Shown here piece by piece: positions 26,074 to 37,237 of a stretch of DNA of 64,000 bases. Source of the DNA: Hyphomicrobiales bacterium (GTDB lineage: Bacteria; Pseudomonadota; Alphaproteobacteria; Rhizobiales; Rhizobiaceae); the NCBI GenBank assembly GCA_900466475.1, contig UBMI01000018.1, forward strand, positions 62,001-126,000, given 5' to 3'. The position numbers and the translations under genes are program-made. The notes under the pieces were generated by a model that saw only the letters and a program-made list of their open reading frames with translations, was not told where the DNA came from and did no database searches. The stretch's first letter is position 1, and the number at the start of each line of letters is the position of its first letter.

Positions 26074-26634
26074 ATGTCTGCACCCAAACTGGTCGGTCTT
26101 GCCGGCAGCTTCAATCGTCCCTCGAAGACCTTTGCGCTGGTCGAGAATATCGCCGGCCTCGCCGCGGAAAAATATGGCTTCCGCAATACTATTTACGACC
26201 TGACGGATGTTGGCCCCTCGCTTGGTCAGGCGTTGCGCCGTGACGACCTCGACAATCGCGCCAAGGAAGTCATCGCCGATATCGTTTCTGCGGATGCTAT
26301 CGTCATCGGCGCGCCGACCTATAAGGGCAGCTATCCGGGCCTTTTCAAGCACCTGGTCGATCTCATCGATCCGCATGAATTGCGCGCAAAGCCGATTGTC
26401 ATCACGGCGACGGGCGGCGGCGATCGCCACGCGCTCATGGTCGAACATCAGCTTCGCCCGCTCTTCGGCTTCTTCATGGCCCATACCTTGCCGACGGCCG
26501 TCTACGCCTCAGATCGCGATTTCACTGACTATCGCGTCTCCTCCGAACAGCTTTCCAAGCGTATCGGGGAGGTCATCGGCGAGCTTTCCGCTTTCTTTCC
26601 GGCCAGAAGTTCCGCGCTGATCGCGGCGGAATGA
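26074..26634 (+). CDS. msuE: NAD(P)H-dependent FMN reductase, MsuE/SsuE-like
   Basis: Flavodoxin-fold protein of 186 residues that reduces FMN with NAD(P)H to supply FMNH2 to two-component monooxygenases. The phosphate-binding loop is GLAGSFNRPSKT (9-20), and AIVIGAPTYKGSYPGLFKHLVDL is the family flavin-site block. GGAAGGA precedes the start. The partner is probably the flavin-dependent monooxygenase at 29591-30946, and the metQNI and tauABC genes around it place it in organosulfur use. SsuE is the alternative name. Confidence 0.87.
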   Translation: MSAPKLVGLAGSFNRPSKTFALVENIAGLAAEKYGFRNTIYDLTDVGPSLGQALRRDDLDNRAKEVIADIVSADAIVIGAPTYKGSYPGLFKHLVDLIDPHELRAKPIVITATGGGDRHALMVEHQLRPLFGFFMAHTLPTAVYASDRDFTDYRVSSEQLSKRIGEVIGELSAFFPARSSALIAAE

Positions 26635-26658
26635 ATCTTATCCCAAGACTGACTTTCG

Positions 26659-26681
26659 CGGCGCCCATTGGGCGCCGTTTT
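26659..26681 (+). terminator. Rho-independent terminator after FMN reductase gene
   Basis: CGGCGCCC-ATT-GGGCGCCG hairpin (8 bp) followed by TTTT, 24 bp after the stop. It separates this gene from metQ. Confidence 0.88.
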
Positions 26682-26875
26682 CGTTTGACGGCTATTTTTA
26701 CGCTGACATTAATCCATAAATTTGATAGAATTTTATCCTGCCGGCATCGACAAGGGGGCAAGAGTTTTTCTGGCATTAACAAGACATCGGACGTTCTTGC
26801 TTCGCTCGTAATGACCGCATTTGCAATTATCCGCCTGCTCGGGGCTCGGCCTCATTCAGTCAGACGGGATAAAAA

Positions 26876-27712
26876 ATGACCAAGAACAAGAATATCGGCA
26901 CCATTTCGATTTCGCGCCGCGCGGCGCTCACTGTTGCCGCCTCTGCGGCTGCGCTCATCGCCTTTGCTGCGCCGGCTCCTTCCTTTGCGGAAGACAAGTC
27001 GATCAAGGTCGGCATCATGAGCGGCGAGGACGAGGATGTCTGGCGTGTCGTGACCACCGAAGCCGCCAAGAAGGGCCTTAAGATCGAGACGATCACCTTC
27101 AACGATTATACCCAGCCGAACGAAGCGCTGGAGCGCGGCGAAATCGACGCGAACGCCTTCCAGCACCAGCCCTATCTCGACAATCAGATCAAGCAGAACG
27201 GCTACCACATCGTCCGTGTCGGCTATACCGGAGTGTGGCCGATCGGCCTCTACAGCAAGAAGCACAAGTCCGTCGCCGAGCTGCCGGAAGGCGCCGTGAT
27301 CGGCGTGCCGAACGATCCGTCCAACGAAGGTCGTGCGCTGCGCGTTCTGCAGAGTGAAGGCCTGATCAAGCTGAAGGACGGCACGGGCATTCTTGCGACG
27401 ATCGCCGACGTCGCTGAAAATCCGAAGAATATCGAGATCAAGGAACTGGATGCCGGCATTGTCGGCCGTTCGATCGATGACCTCGACGCCGGTGTCGTCA
27501 ACACCGACTGGGCGTTGAAGAGCGGCCTTTCGCCGGCAGAGCGCGTCGCGCAGGAGCCGATCGCCGACAACCCCTACCGCAACTTCATTGCCGTGAAGGA
27601 AGAAAACAAGGATGCCGATTGGGTGAAGACCCTGGTATCTTCCTATCAGAACGATACCGTGAAGGCCGAGTTCGACAAGGTCTATAAGGGTACGGGCCTC
27701 AGCGCCTACTGA
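26876..27712 (+). CDS. metQ: Methionine ABC transporter substrate-binding protein, MetQ/NlpA family
   Basis: Periplasmic binding protein of 278 residues. The N-terminal signal has an RR pair (ISRRAALTVAASAAA) and ends near APSFAED. There is no lipobox cysteine, so it should be soluble, unlike enterobacterial MetQ lipoprotein. Family features are IKVGIMSGEDEDVWRVV, the DANAFQHQPYLDNQ motif and LDAGVVNTDWALK. It begins the metQ-metN-metI unit for methionine (or methionine sulfoxide-like) import. The ribosome-binding site is weak. Confidence 0.93.
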   Translation: MTKNKNIGTISISRRAALTVAASAAALIAFAAPAPSFAEDKSIKVGIMSGEDEDVWRVVTTEAAKKGLKIETITFNDYTQPNEALERGEIDANAFQHQPYLDNQIKQNGYHIVRVGYTGVWPIGLYSKKHKSVAELPEGAVIGVPNDPSNEGRALRVLQSEGLIKLKDGTGILATIADVAENPKNIEIKELDAGIVGRSIDDLDAGVVNTDWALKSGLSPAERVAQEPIADNPYRNFIAVKEENKDADWVKTLVSSYQNDTVKAEFDKVYKGTGLSAY

Positions 27713-27740
27713 TCAGCCGCCCTTCCTAGGGCGCCAATGA

Positions 27741-27783
27741 CCGAGGCGGCCCGGGCCTTTGCCGGGGCCGCCTTCGGCTTTTG
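27741..27783 (+). terminator. Hairpin between metQ and metN (attenuator-like)
   Basis: A GC-rich imperfect stem (GAGGCGGCCCGGG against CCGGGGCCGCCTTC) ends in CTTTTG, just before metN. It may protect the metQ mRNA 3' end or reduce read-through so that the binding protein is made in excess. Similar hairpins follow two other binding-protein genes in this window. Confidence 0.5.
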
Positions 27784-27796
27784 TGAAGGAATGAGC

Positions 27797-28879
27797 ATGA
27801 ATTCAATTGTCTCCGCTTCAGGGATCGAGACGCGCCCCGCTGACGCCGAAGAGGTCGTCCGGCTGACGGATGTCAGGCGTAAATTCGGTGCGACACCGGC
27901 GCTTGACGGCATCTCGTTGAGTGTGAAGAAGGGCGAGGTTCTCGGCATTATCGGACGCAGCGGCGCCGGAAAGTCGACGCTGATCCGCTGCCTGAACGGT
28001 CTTGAGCGCGCTGACAGCGGCGAGATCGTCATCGAGGGCCGTAACATTACAGGCCTTGCCGAGAAGGACCTGCAGCCGTTGCGCCGCCGCATCGGGATGA
28101 TTTTTCAGCACTTCAATCTGCTTTCGGCCAAGACGGTCGAAGAGAACGTCGCGCTGCCATTGAAGATCGAAGGTATCGGCAAGGCAGAGCGACTGAAGCG
28201 GGCGCATGAGCTTCTGGATCTCGTCGGCCTTTCCGACAAGGCTAAGGCTTATCCGTCTTCCCTTTCAGGCGGCCAGAAGCAGCGTGTCGGTATCGCCCGC
28301 GCACTTGCCGCACGCCCGGCCCTGCTACTTTCCGACGAGGCGACCTCAGCACTCGATCCGGAAACGACGCGCTCGATCCTCGTTCTGCTGAAGGATATCA
28401 ATCGTAAGCTTGGACTTACTATCCTGTTGATCACCCATGAGATGGAGGTGGTGCGTGGCATTGCCGATCGCGTCGCCGTCATCGATGCTGGCAGGATCGT
28501 GGAAGAGGGACAGGTCTGGTCGATCTTCGGCAATCCGCAGACGGCGATCACCAAGAGCCTGCTCGGCGGCATCCGCCCGCAACTACCCGAACATATTGCC
28601 GCTCGCCTGTCGCAGTCAGGTGGCACGGAAGCGATCGTCAGTGTCGATCTCTCCGGTCCGGAAGCCCAGGGCGCGCTCTTTGCCGACCTTTCGGCGGTAT
28701 TGCCGCATTCCTTCCGCCTCGTGCATGGCGGCATCGATCACATCCAGAACCAGCCCGTGGCGCGGTTCTTCATTGCCGTTCCGGCGCGCGATCCTGCGCT
28801 TGCCGGAAAGGTCGAACAATTTCTGAAGGCCCGGTCCGCCCGGGTGGAGGTGCTTGGTTATGTCACCGATCATGATTAA
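27797..28879 (+). CDS. metN: Methionine ABC transporter ATP-binding protein
   Basis: ATPase of 360 residues from the ATG at 27797, six bases after GAAGGA; the ATG at 27791 abuts the ribosome-binding site. Walker A GRSGAGKST, Q-loop MIFQHFNLL, signature LSGGQKQRVGIARALAA, Walker B LLLSDEATSALD and H-loop LITHEM are intact. Residues about 275-360 form the C-terminal NIL domain (VSVDLSGPEAQ onward), which in MetN binds methionine and inhibits transport. The end overlaps metI by 20 bp. Confidence 0.95.
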   Translation: MNSIVSASGIETRPADAEEVVRLTDVRRKFGATPALDGISLSVKKGEVLGIIGRSGAGKSTLIRCLNGLERADSGEIVIEGRNITGLAEKDLQPLRRRIGMIFQHFNLLSAKTVEENVALPLKIEGIGKAERLKRAHELLDLVGLSDKAKAYPSSLSGGQKQRVGIARALAARPALLLSDEATSALDPETTRSILVLLKDINRKLGLTILLITHEMEVVRGIADRVAVIDAGRIVEEGQVWSIFGNPQTAITKSLLGGIRPQLPEHIAARLSQSGGTEAIVSVDLSGPEAQGALFADLSAVLPHSFRLVHGGIDHIQNQPVARFFIAVPARDPALAGKVEQFLKARSARVEVLGYVTDHD

Positions 28880-29513
28880 TCTGCTTTTGCGCTCCCTCTG
28901 GGAGACGGTGTTGATGACGGCGGCGTCCGGCGTGATCTCGCTCATTGCCGGGCTGCCGCTCGGACTGGCACTGGTGCTGACGAACCGAGGCGGCATTGCG
29001 GAAAATGCCTGGGTCAACCGCGTTCTCGGCGGTGTCATCAACGGCTTCCGCTCCGTGCCTTTCATCATCCTCCTGGTGGCGCTGATCCCACTGACCCGCC
29101 TGATCGTCGGCACGGCGATCGGCACTTGGGCGGCCATCGTTCCGCTCGCTATTGCGGCCACGCCCTACTATGCCCGTATTGCAGAGGTCTCGCTGCGCGA
29201 GGTCGATCGTGGGTTGATCGACGCCGTGCGTGCCATGGGTGGCAACCGCTGGACGATCATTCGCGAGGTTCTGGTACCGGAAGCCCTGCCAGGAATCGTT
29301 GCTGGTTTTACAGTTACGCTGGTAACGCTGATCGGCGCATCGGCGATGGCCGGAGCCATCGGTGCCGGCGGTCTCGGCGACCTCGCCATCCGCTATGGCT
29401 ACCAGCGTTTCGAGACCAATGTGATGATCGCGGTCGTCGTCGTGCTCATCGTTCTCGTCTGCGGCATCCAGTGGCTGGGCGACCGGCTGGTCGCCCGCCT
29501 CGATCATCGCTAG
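28860..29513 (+). CDS. metI: Methionine ABC transporter permease
   Basis: Five-helix permease of 217 residues from the ATG at 28860, with GGAGG ten bases upstream. It contains the MetI-type EAA loop (GLIDAVRAMGGNRWTIIREVLVPEALPG) and the family ending GAIGAGGLGDLAIRYGYQRF. It completes metQNI. Its 3' end faces the convergent monooxygenase gene, with an imperfect stem-loop in between. Confidence 0.94.
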   Translation: MSPIMINLLLRSLWETVLMTAASGVISLIAGLPLGLALVLTNRGGIAENAWVNRVLGGVINGFRSVPFIILLVALIPLTRLIVGTAIGTWAAIVPLAIAATPYYARIAEVSLREVDRGLIDAVRAMGGNRWTIIREVLVPEALPGIVAGFTVTLVTLIGASAMAGAIGAGGLGDLAIRYGYQRFETNVMIAVVVVLIVLVCGIQWLGDRLVARLDHR

Positions 29514-29552
29514 AGCAATTCCAGCGTAAGTTTGCCGCGCGAACACGACGAG

Positions 29553-29594
29553 GTAGAGCATTTTCGTATTTCGAAGAAAGCGAAAAGACTCTAC
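29553..29594. terminator. Stem-loop between convergent metI and monooxygenase genes
   Basis: GTAGAGCATTTTCG and CGAAAAGACTCTAC form an imperfect stem around a 14-nt loop, with A/T-rich arms that could work in both directions. The minus-strand gene's stop codon lies inside it. The AGAGCATTTTCG arm resembles short intergenic palindromes common in rhizobia (recalled, not searched). Confidence 0.5.
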
Positions 29595-30946
29595 CGCCTG
29601 AACTGCGCAGCGGGATGGCTGGCCGATAGCCGGCCATTGCCGCCGAACAATTTCTGGCGCAGCGGTCCTTCCGCGTAATCGGCCTTGAACAGGCCGCGCT
29701 CCTGCAGCACGGGCACAACGAGATCGACGAAATCGTTGAGGCTTTCGGGTGTCACGGTGCGCGCCAGATTGAAGCCGTCGATGCCGCCTTCCTCGATCCA
29801 GCGCTGCAGCGTGTCGGCGACCTGCTCCGGTGAGCCGACGATCGGCTTCATGCGGCTGCCGAGCACCATCTGGTCGATGATCTGCCGCTTGGTGACAGGT
29901 TTTGCCGCCTGCTTGGTGATTGCCGCCAGCGCAGATTGATTGGCGTTGGTCGAGCCTTGGTCAATTACATCGTCGAGCTCGTATTTCGAAAAATCAACGC
30001 CGACAGAGGCGGAATAATGGGCGAGTGACGCCTCGACGCTTGCGTGCCGGCGATAGTCCTCAAGCTTCTCCTGTGCCTCGTTTTCGGTCCTGCCGACGAC
30101 GACGGTGATCAGGCTCAGGATCTTGATCGCGTCTGCACCGCGGCCGTTCGCCAGCGTTTTGGCGCGAAGCGCATCGACAGTCGGACGCGCCGACTGCGGC
30201 GTCGGTCCGGCAATGAAGACGCATTCGGCATGCCGGGCGGCGAAATCCTGTCCGCGGGCCGATGCGCCGGCCTGGAAGAGCAGGGGCGTGCGCTGCGGCG
30301 ACGGTTCGGCGAGATGAATGCCCTCCATCTTGTAATACTGGCCCTGGTGGCTGACTGCGCGCACCTTTGAGGCATCGGCGAAGATGCCGCGCTCGCGGTC
30401 ACGTAGCACTGCATCATCGTCCCAACTGCCCTCCCAGAGCTTATAGAGGATTTCGAGATATTCCTCGGCGGCGTCGTAACGGGCATCATGCTCCGGCAGC
30501 TTGTCGAAACCCATGCTGCGGGCAGCACTGTCGAGATAGCCCGTCACGATGTTCCAGCCGATGCGGCCCTTGGTCAGGTGATCGAGCGTCGACATGCGCC
30601 GCGCCAGCAGGAAGTGCGGCTCATAGGTCGTATTGACGGTGACGCCGAAACCCAGATGCTTCGTGACATAAGCCATGGCCGAAATCGGCATCAGCGGATC
30701 GTTGACCGGGATCTGCGCACCCGTCTCGATGACCGGGGCTGGGCTGTTTTTGTAGACATCATAGACACCGACGATGTCGGCCAGAAAAATGCCGTCTAGC
30801 CTACCGCGTTCGGCCGTGCGCGCAAAATCGACCCAGTAGTCAAGATCGGTGTAATTGACCGAGCGATCGCGTGGATGCGTCCACATGCCGTGGTTTATGT
30901 GCCCGACGCAGTTCATGTCGAAGGCGTAGATCTGCATTTTCTTCAT
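29591..30946 (-). CDS. LLM class flavin-dependent monooxygenase, NtaA/SnaA/DszA family
   Basis: Luciferase-fold FMNH2-dependent monooxygenase, 451 residues from MKKMQIYAFDMN (ATG 30946). Family motifs include GHINHGMWTHPRD, GRLDGIFLADIVGVYDVY, GRIGWNIVTGYLDSAARSMG, and LLFQAGASARGQDFAARHAE. Relatives cleave nitrilotriacetate, dibenzothiophene sulfone or alkyl sulfones using reduced FMN from a separate reductase. The FMN reductase gene at 26074 and the sulfonate transporter next door point to desulfurisation of an organosulfur compound. The gene runs opposite to its neighbours, divergent from tauA across a 206-bp AT-rich promoter region. Confidence 0.88.
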   Translation of the reverse strand: MKKMQIYAFDMNCVGHINHGMWTHPRDRSVNYTDLDYWVDFARTAERGRLDGIFLADIVGVYDVYKNSPAPVIETGAQIPVNDPLMPISAMAYVTKHLGFGVTVNTTYEPHFLLARRMSTLDHLTKGRIGWNIVTGYLDSAARSMGFDKLPEHDARYDAAEEYLEILYKLWEGSWDDDAVLRDRERGIFADASKVRAVSHQGQYYKMEGIHLAEPSPQRTPLLFQAGASARGQDFAARHAECVFIAGPTPQSARPTVDALRAKTLANGRGADAIKILSLITVVVGRTENEAQEKLEDYRRHASVEASLAHYSASVGVDFSKYELDDVIDQGSTNANQSALAAITKQAAKPVTKRQIIDQMVLGSRMKPIVGSPEQVADTLQRWIEEGGIDGFNLARTVTPESLNDFVDLVVPVLQERGLFKADYAEGPLRQKLFGGNGRLSASHPAAQFRR

Positions 30947-31152
30947 CGAATATTGTCCTGAGATTTCGTCGGCCACGGGGCAGGAATTGTCGAGCGGATC
31001 GGGAAACCACCGCTTCTTCCCTTCAAATTAGAAGCAAATTGTCCCTCACCGCTGATTCCAGAAATTTTCTATCTCTATAAAATCTATGAATTTTACAATG
31101 ATCTATCGACATTCCCGAGGCGGAATGATTTTTAACATTGCTGGAGAGGGAT

Positions 31153-32157
31153 ATGAAAATCAACCGACGCAACCTGCTGGGCACAGCCGCTGCCGCTGTC
31201 CTCACCTTGACCACCTATGCAGCCCACGCTGCCGACGTCACGCTCAATATCGGCTACCAGCCGATCGTCGAGCCGTCGCGCGTGCCGCAGGCCGATGGCA
31301 CCTATGAAAAGGAGACCGGCGCCAAGATCAACTGGCAGAAATTCGATGGCGGCGCCGATGTCATCGCTGCCATTGCTTCCGGTTCTATCGATATCGGTTA
31401 TGTCGGCTCGTCGCCGCTTGCCGCGGCCGCCAGCCGCGAACTGCCCATCGAGACGATCTATGTCGTCGGCCTCATCAGTGACGCTGAAGCGCTTGCGGTC
31501 AAGAACATCACCAAGCCAGAAGACTTGAAGGGCAAGAAGATTGCCACGCCCTTCGTTTCGACAGCGCATTACAGCCTGCTGACAGCGCTGAAGCACTGGA
31601 AGGTCGATCCGAAGTCGGTGCAGATCCTCAATCTGCGTCCGCCGGAAATCGCTGCTGCCTGGGAGCGCGGTGACATCGACGGCGCCTATGTCTGGGATCC
31701 CGTCCTGGCGCAGTTGAAAAAGAGCGGCAGCGTGCTTGCCACCTCCGCCGATGTCGCCAAGTGGGGCGGCCCGACCTTCGATGCCTGGATCGTCAGCAGG
31801 AAATTTGCCGAGGCCCATCCGGAAGTCGTCACCGGCTTCGTCAAGGTCACCGGCGCGGCTTACGCGTCCTATCTCGCCAATCCGGATAGCTGGAATGCCA
31901 AATCACCGGAAGCCGAAAAGATTGCCAAACTCACCGGCGCCAAGACCGATGAAGTGCCGGCTCTTCTCAAGGGCTATACTTTCCCGAGCCTGAAGGACCA
32001 GGCCAGCGCCGATCTCCTCGGTGGCGGTACGGTCAAGGCCGTTGCCGAAACCTCGGCCTTCCTTCTGGAGCAGGGCAAGATCCCCGGCGTTCTGAAGGAC
32101 TACAGCCCCTATGTTTCCGACCGCTGGGTCAAGGAAGCCGCCAAGGCCGGTCTCTGA
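31153..32157 (+). CDS. tauA: Taurine/aliphatic sulfonate ABC transporter substrate-binding protein
   Basis: Periplasmic protein of 334 residues; the ATG at 31153 follows GGAGAGGG. The signal peptide (1-26) has NRRNLLGT, a Tat-like twin arginine, and ends AAHAAD. The TauA pattern is seen in VTLNIGYQPIVEPSR, VIAAIASGSIDIGYVGSSPLAAAASRELPIE, KGKKIATPFVSTAHYSLL and AYVWDPVLAQL. It should bind taurine or a related sulfonate. tauB and tauC follow with a hairpin after this gene. Confidence 0.92.
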   Translation: MKINRRNLLGTAAAAVLTLTTYAAHAADVTLNIGYQPIVEPSRVPQADGTYEKETGAKINWQKFDGGADVIAAIASGSIDIGYVGSSPLAAAASRELPIETIYVVGLISDAEALAVKNITKPEDLKGKKIATPFVSTAHYSLLTALKHWKVDPKSVQILNLRPPEIAAAWERGDIDGAYVWDPVLAQLKKSGSVLATSADVAKWGGPTFDAWIVSRKFAEAHPEVVTGFVKVTGAAYASYLANPDSWNAKSPEAEKIAKLTGAKTDEVPALLKGYTFPSLKDQASADLLGGGTVKAVAETSAFLLEQGKIPGVLKDYSPYVSDRWVKEAAKAGL

Positions 32158-32172
32158 TCCTCCCAAGGGTCC

Positions 32173-32198
32173 CGGCGCGGCTTCGCCGCGCCGATTTT
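32173..32198 (+). terminator. Hairpin between tauA and tauB
   Basis: CGGCGCGGC-TTC-GCCGCGCCG, a perfect 9-bp stem followed by ATTTT. Since tauB and tauC need the same promoter, it is more likely a partial attenuator or mRNA stabiliser than a full stop. Confidence 0.75.
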
Positions 32199-32217
32199 CC
32201 TCGAACAGGTGATGCCC

Positions 32218-33012
32218 ATGAGCATACTTTCACTACAGTCCCTGTCGCTCGATTATGCCGAGGCAGGCACTCGCCGGAAAAGACGTGTGCTCGATGGCGT
32301 TAACCTGCATATCGCCTCCGACGAGTTCGTGGTGGTCATCGGCCGTTCGGGTTCCGGCAAGACGAGCCTTCTCAATATTGCGGCCGGATTTACCGAGCCG
32401 AGCGAGGGACGCGTGCTGGTCGACGGCAAGGAGATCGACGGGCCTGACGTAGACCGGGCTGTCGTGTTTCAGGACGACGCGCTCTATCCATGGCTGACGG
32501 CCGCCGGTAACGTCGCCTTTCCGCTGAAGCTTCAGGGCATCCCGAAAGGCGAGAGGCAGCGCCGCGCGGAAGACCTGCTCGTGAAGGTCGGCCTCGATGG
32601 CGCAGGCAAGAAGAATATCTGGGAACTCTCCGGTGGCATGCGTCAGCGCGTTGGCATTGCCCGCGCGCTTGCCTCCGGGCCGCGCTTCCTGTTGCTCGAT
32701 GAGCCGCTCGGCGCGCTCGATGCTTTGACGCGCAGCCGCATGCAAAAATTCCTGCTCGACGTCTGGGCCGAGAGCAAGACCGGCGCGTTGCTGATTACCC
32801 ACAGCATCGACGAGGCTTTGCTGCTTGCCACGCGCGTCATCGTGCTTGCGCCCAACCCGGGTCGCATCGTTGCCGATATCAAGACGGAGTTCGGCAAGTC
32901 GGTGCTCGAAGGAAAAAGTATAAAGGATATCAAGGCGCTGACGGCATTCAAGCACTTGAATGACGAGCTGACCGCGCTCATCCACGCCGATGAAGAGGAG
33001 ATTGCCGCATGA
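32218..33012 (+). CDS. tauB: Taurine/sulfonate ABC transporter ATP-binding protein
   Basis: ATPase of 264 residues. The ATG at 32218 is preferred over GTG 32209 and ATG 32212 because CAGGTGA then sits at normal distance. Walker A is GRSGSGKTS, Q-loop VVFQDDALYPWL (the DxLxPW pattern is typical of the nitrate/sulfonate/taurine family), signature LSGGMRQRVGIARALA, Walker B LLLDEPLGALDALTR. The end overlaps tauC by 4 bp. Confidence 0.93.
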   Translation: MSILSLQSLSLDYAEAGTRRKRRVLDGVNLHIASDEFVVVIGRSGSGKTSLLNIAAGFTEPSEGRVLVDGKEIDGPDVDRAVVFQDDALYPWLTAAGNVAFPLKLQGIPKGERQRRAEDLLVKVGLDGAGKKNIWELSGGMRQRVGIARALASGPRFLLLDEPLGALDALTRSRMQKFLLDVWAESKTGALLITHSIDEALLLATRVIVLAPNPGRIVADIKTEFGKSVLEGKSIKDIKALTAFKHLNDELTALIHADEEEIAA

Positions 33013-33839
33013 GCGTCGAGGCAGAAGCACTCACGACCGCAGTCTCGGATCACCCGGTGCAGGCGCGGCCGAAACGCCGCCGTACGCTACCGATCTCGCT
33101 CGCAACCATTACCGTTATCATCGCCGGCTGGAGTCTTGCTTCCGCCTATGGCGCCGTCTCACCGGTCTTCCTGCCGTCGCCGTTTGTCGTGGCGAAATCG
33201 CTTGCCAATGTCGCGGTCAACGGCTTCGTCGATTCCACGCTCGCCGAGCATACGTTGGCAAGTCTGCTGCGCATCTTCGCAGCGCTCGCCGTCTCGCTCC
33301 TCATCGGTGTGCCCGCTGGTCTTGTCATCGCCACCAGCCGCATCGGCAAGGGCATCCTCGATCCGATCGTCGAATTCCTGCGTCCTCTGCCACCGCTTGC
33401 GTATCTGCCGCTGATCATCATCTGGGTCGGCATCGGCGAGGCGTCGAAGGTTACGGTCATCTCGCTCGCCATGCTGCCCCCAATCATCCTGTCGACGGCA
33501 TCAGGCGTCAAATCCGCTCCGGCTGATTTCGTCAACGCCGCCCGCTCGTTTGGCGCGAGCCGATTGCAGGTGCTGCTGCATGTCATTCTTCCAGGCGCCA
33601 TTCCGTCGATTTTGACAGGCACACGCATCGCGCTCGGCGCCGGCTGGTCGACGCTGGTCGCTGCCGAGCTGGTGGCGGCAAGCCAGGGGCTTGGCTTCAT
33701 GATCCAGTCTGCGGCGCAGTTCCTGGTGACCGATATCGTCATCGGTGGAATCATCGTGATCGCTGCCATCGCCTTCCTGCTGGAGATACTGGCGCGGCTG
33801 ATCGAACGGGTCCTCGTGCCTTGGGCTGCTCATCGCTGA
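33009..33839 (+). CDS. tauC: Taurine/sulfonate ABC transporter permease
   Basis: Permease of 276 residues with about six helices. The EAA-type loop is DFVNAARSFGASRLQVLLHVILPGAIPSILTG followed by GAGWSTLVAAELVAAS, the signature of the TauC/SsuC family. It overlaps tauB (ATGA). No taurine dioxygenase gene (tauD) follows, so the imported sulfonate is either handled elsewhere or by the adjacent flavin monooxygenase. Confidence 0.93.
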   Translation: MSVEAEALTTAVSDHPVQARPKRRRTLPISLATITVIIAGWSLASAYGAVSPVFLPSPFVVAKSLANVAVNGFVDSTLAEHTLASLLRIFAALAVSLLIGVPAGLVIATSRIGKGILDPIVEFLRPLPPLAYLPLIIIWVGIGEASKVTVISLAMLPPIILSTASGVKSAPADFVNAARSFGASRLQVLLHVILPGAIPSILTGTRIALGAGWSTLVAAELVAASQGLGFMIQSAAQFLVTDIVIGGIIVIAAIAFLLEILARLIERVLVPWAAHR

Positions 33840-33939
33840 ACGTCTATCATCGCCTTGCCGATCAAATTATCCTAAGGCTGTATCGCGCCGCGCGACCGCA
33901 TGATGGTAGCGTGGGGCGCAGATAATGCCGGAGGATGAT

Positions 33940-36075
<2,136 letters not shown>

Positions 36076-36076
36076 C

Positions 36077-37237
36077 TCAGAGCAGCCCGCGCTTTGCGAG
36101 ATTGCTCATCAGCGCCGAGATGCCGAAGGTCCACGGCGGGCATTCCGTCGACAGCCGGACGGTATTGACCAGTGCGCCGAGGCCGGCGGACGAGATTTCC
36201 ACGACATCGCCGACCTTGTGGGTAAAGCCCTGGTTCTTGGCGTCGCGGTCCTGCGTTGGCGCAAAAAGCGTGCCGAGGAACAACATGAAGCCATCGGGAT
36301 ACTGATGGTGACTACCGACGGTCTGCTTGACGAGATCGGTCGGGTCGCGGCTGATCTGCGACATGGAACTCTTGCCGCGCAGCACGAAACCGTCCTGGCC
36401 GGTGACCTTGAGATCGAGTTCGGCCTTGCGGACGTCGTCAAGGCTGTAGCTCTGATCGAAGAGGCGGATGAAGGGGCCGATCGAGCAGGAGGCGTTGTTG
36501 TCCTTCGCCTTGCCGAGCAGCAGCGCCGAGCGGCCCTCGACATCGCGCAGGTTCACGTCATTGCCGAGCGTGGCGCCCTTGATCTCGCCACGGCTGTTGA
36601 CGGCCAGCACGATTTCCGGCTCCGGATTGTTCCAGGTCGAGATCGGGTGGAGGCCGACATCCGAACCCCAGCCGACCGATGAAAGCACCGGCGACTTGGT
36701 GAAGACTTCCGCATCCGGGCCGATGCCGACTTCGAGATATTGCGACCAGATGCCTTCCTCGATCAGCGCCTTCTTGACCTCGGCGGCTTCCGGCGAGCCG
36801 GCCTTGATGTTGGTCAGGCTGCCGCCAATCAACGTGCTGACGCGCTCGCGAATGGACGCTGCGCGATCTGGATTGCCGGCGGCTTTCTCCTCGATGACGC
36901 GTTCGATCATCGACTGGGCGAAGGTCACGCCGCAGGCTTTGATTGCCTGCAGGTCGGCCGGTGCCAGCAGATAGGCTTTGCTCGTATCTGGTTTGCCAGT
37001 GCTGTTGGCGGCAATCGCCTCAAGGGTGCCAAGCGCCTTGCCGCTGGCGGTACGGACGAAGTCTGCCGCATCGGCTCGCTCCAGCAGAGCGCTCAGCGTC
37101 GGCGCTTCAGCGGAGGTGATATCGACGAGGCTGCCATCGCGCAGCGTTACGATGCTCGGCCCGGCAACATCGGGGTTCCAGGCACGGCCGACAAAGAGAC
37201 CGCCCGAAGCGGCACCGTCGAGGGGGGATTGGGACAT
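36077..37237 (-). CDS. Fumarylacetoacetate hydrolase (FAH) family protein
   Basis: Protein of 386 residues. The C-terminal two thirds carry the FAH-fold acidic metal site (WNNPEPEIVLAVNSRGEIKG, then LGNDVNLRDVEGRSALL) and the closing HKVGDVVEISSAGLGALVN stretch. The N-terminal ~150 residues are a helical region (AIKACGVTFAQSMIERVIEE). Members include acylpyruvases, sugar-acid dehydratases (2-keto-3-deoxy acid) and hydratases. The length and the divergent Gfo/Idh operon make a sugar-acid dehydratase plausible, but this is inference. Confidence 0.82.
   Translation of the reverse strand: MSQSPLDGAASGGLFVGRAWNPDVAGPSIVTLRDGSLVDITSAEAPTLSALLERADAADFVRTASGKALGTLEAIAANSTGKPDTSKAYLLAPADLQAIKACGVTFAQSMIERVIEEKAAGNPDRAASIRERVSTLIGGSLTNIKAGSPEAAEVKKALIEEGIWSQYLEVGIGPDAEVFTKSPVLSSVGWGSDVGLHPISTWNNPEPEIVLAVNSRGEIKGATLGNDVNLRDVEGRSALLLGKAKDNNASCSIGPFIRLFDQSYSLDDVRKAELDLKVTGQDGFVLRGKSSMSQISRDPTDLVKQTVGSHHQYPDGFMLFLGTLFAPTQDRDAKNQGFTHKVGDVVEISSAGLGALVNTVRLSTECPPWTFGISALMSNLAKRGLL

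Noticed and set aside
26640..26875. SAM-type riboswitch upstream of metQ
   Set aside because: I looked for the SAM-II core and for SAM-I-like paired elements and saw neither. The region holds a terminator and an AT-rich promoter stretch.
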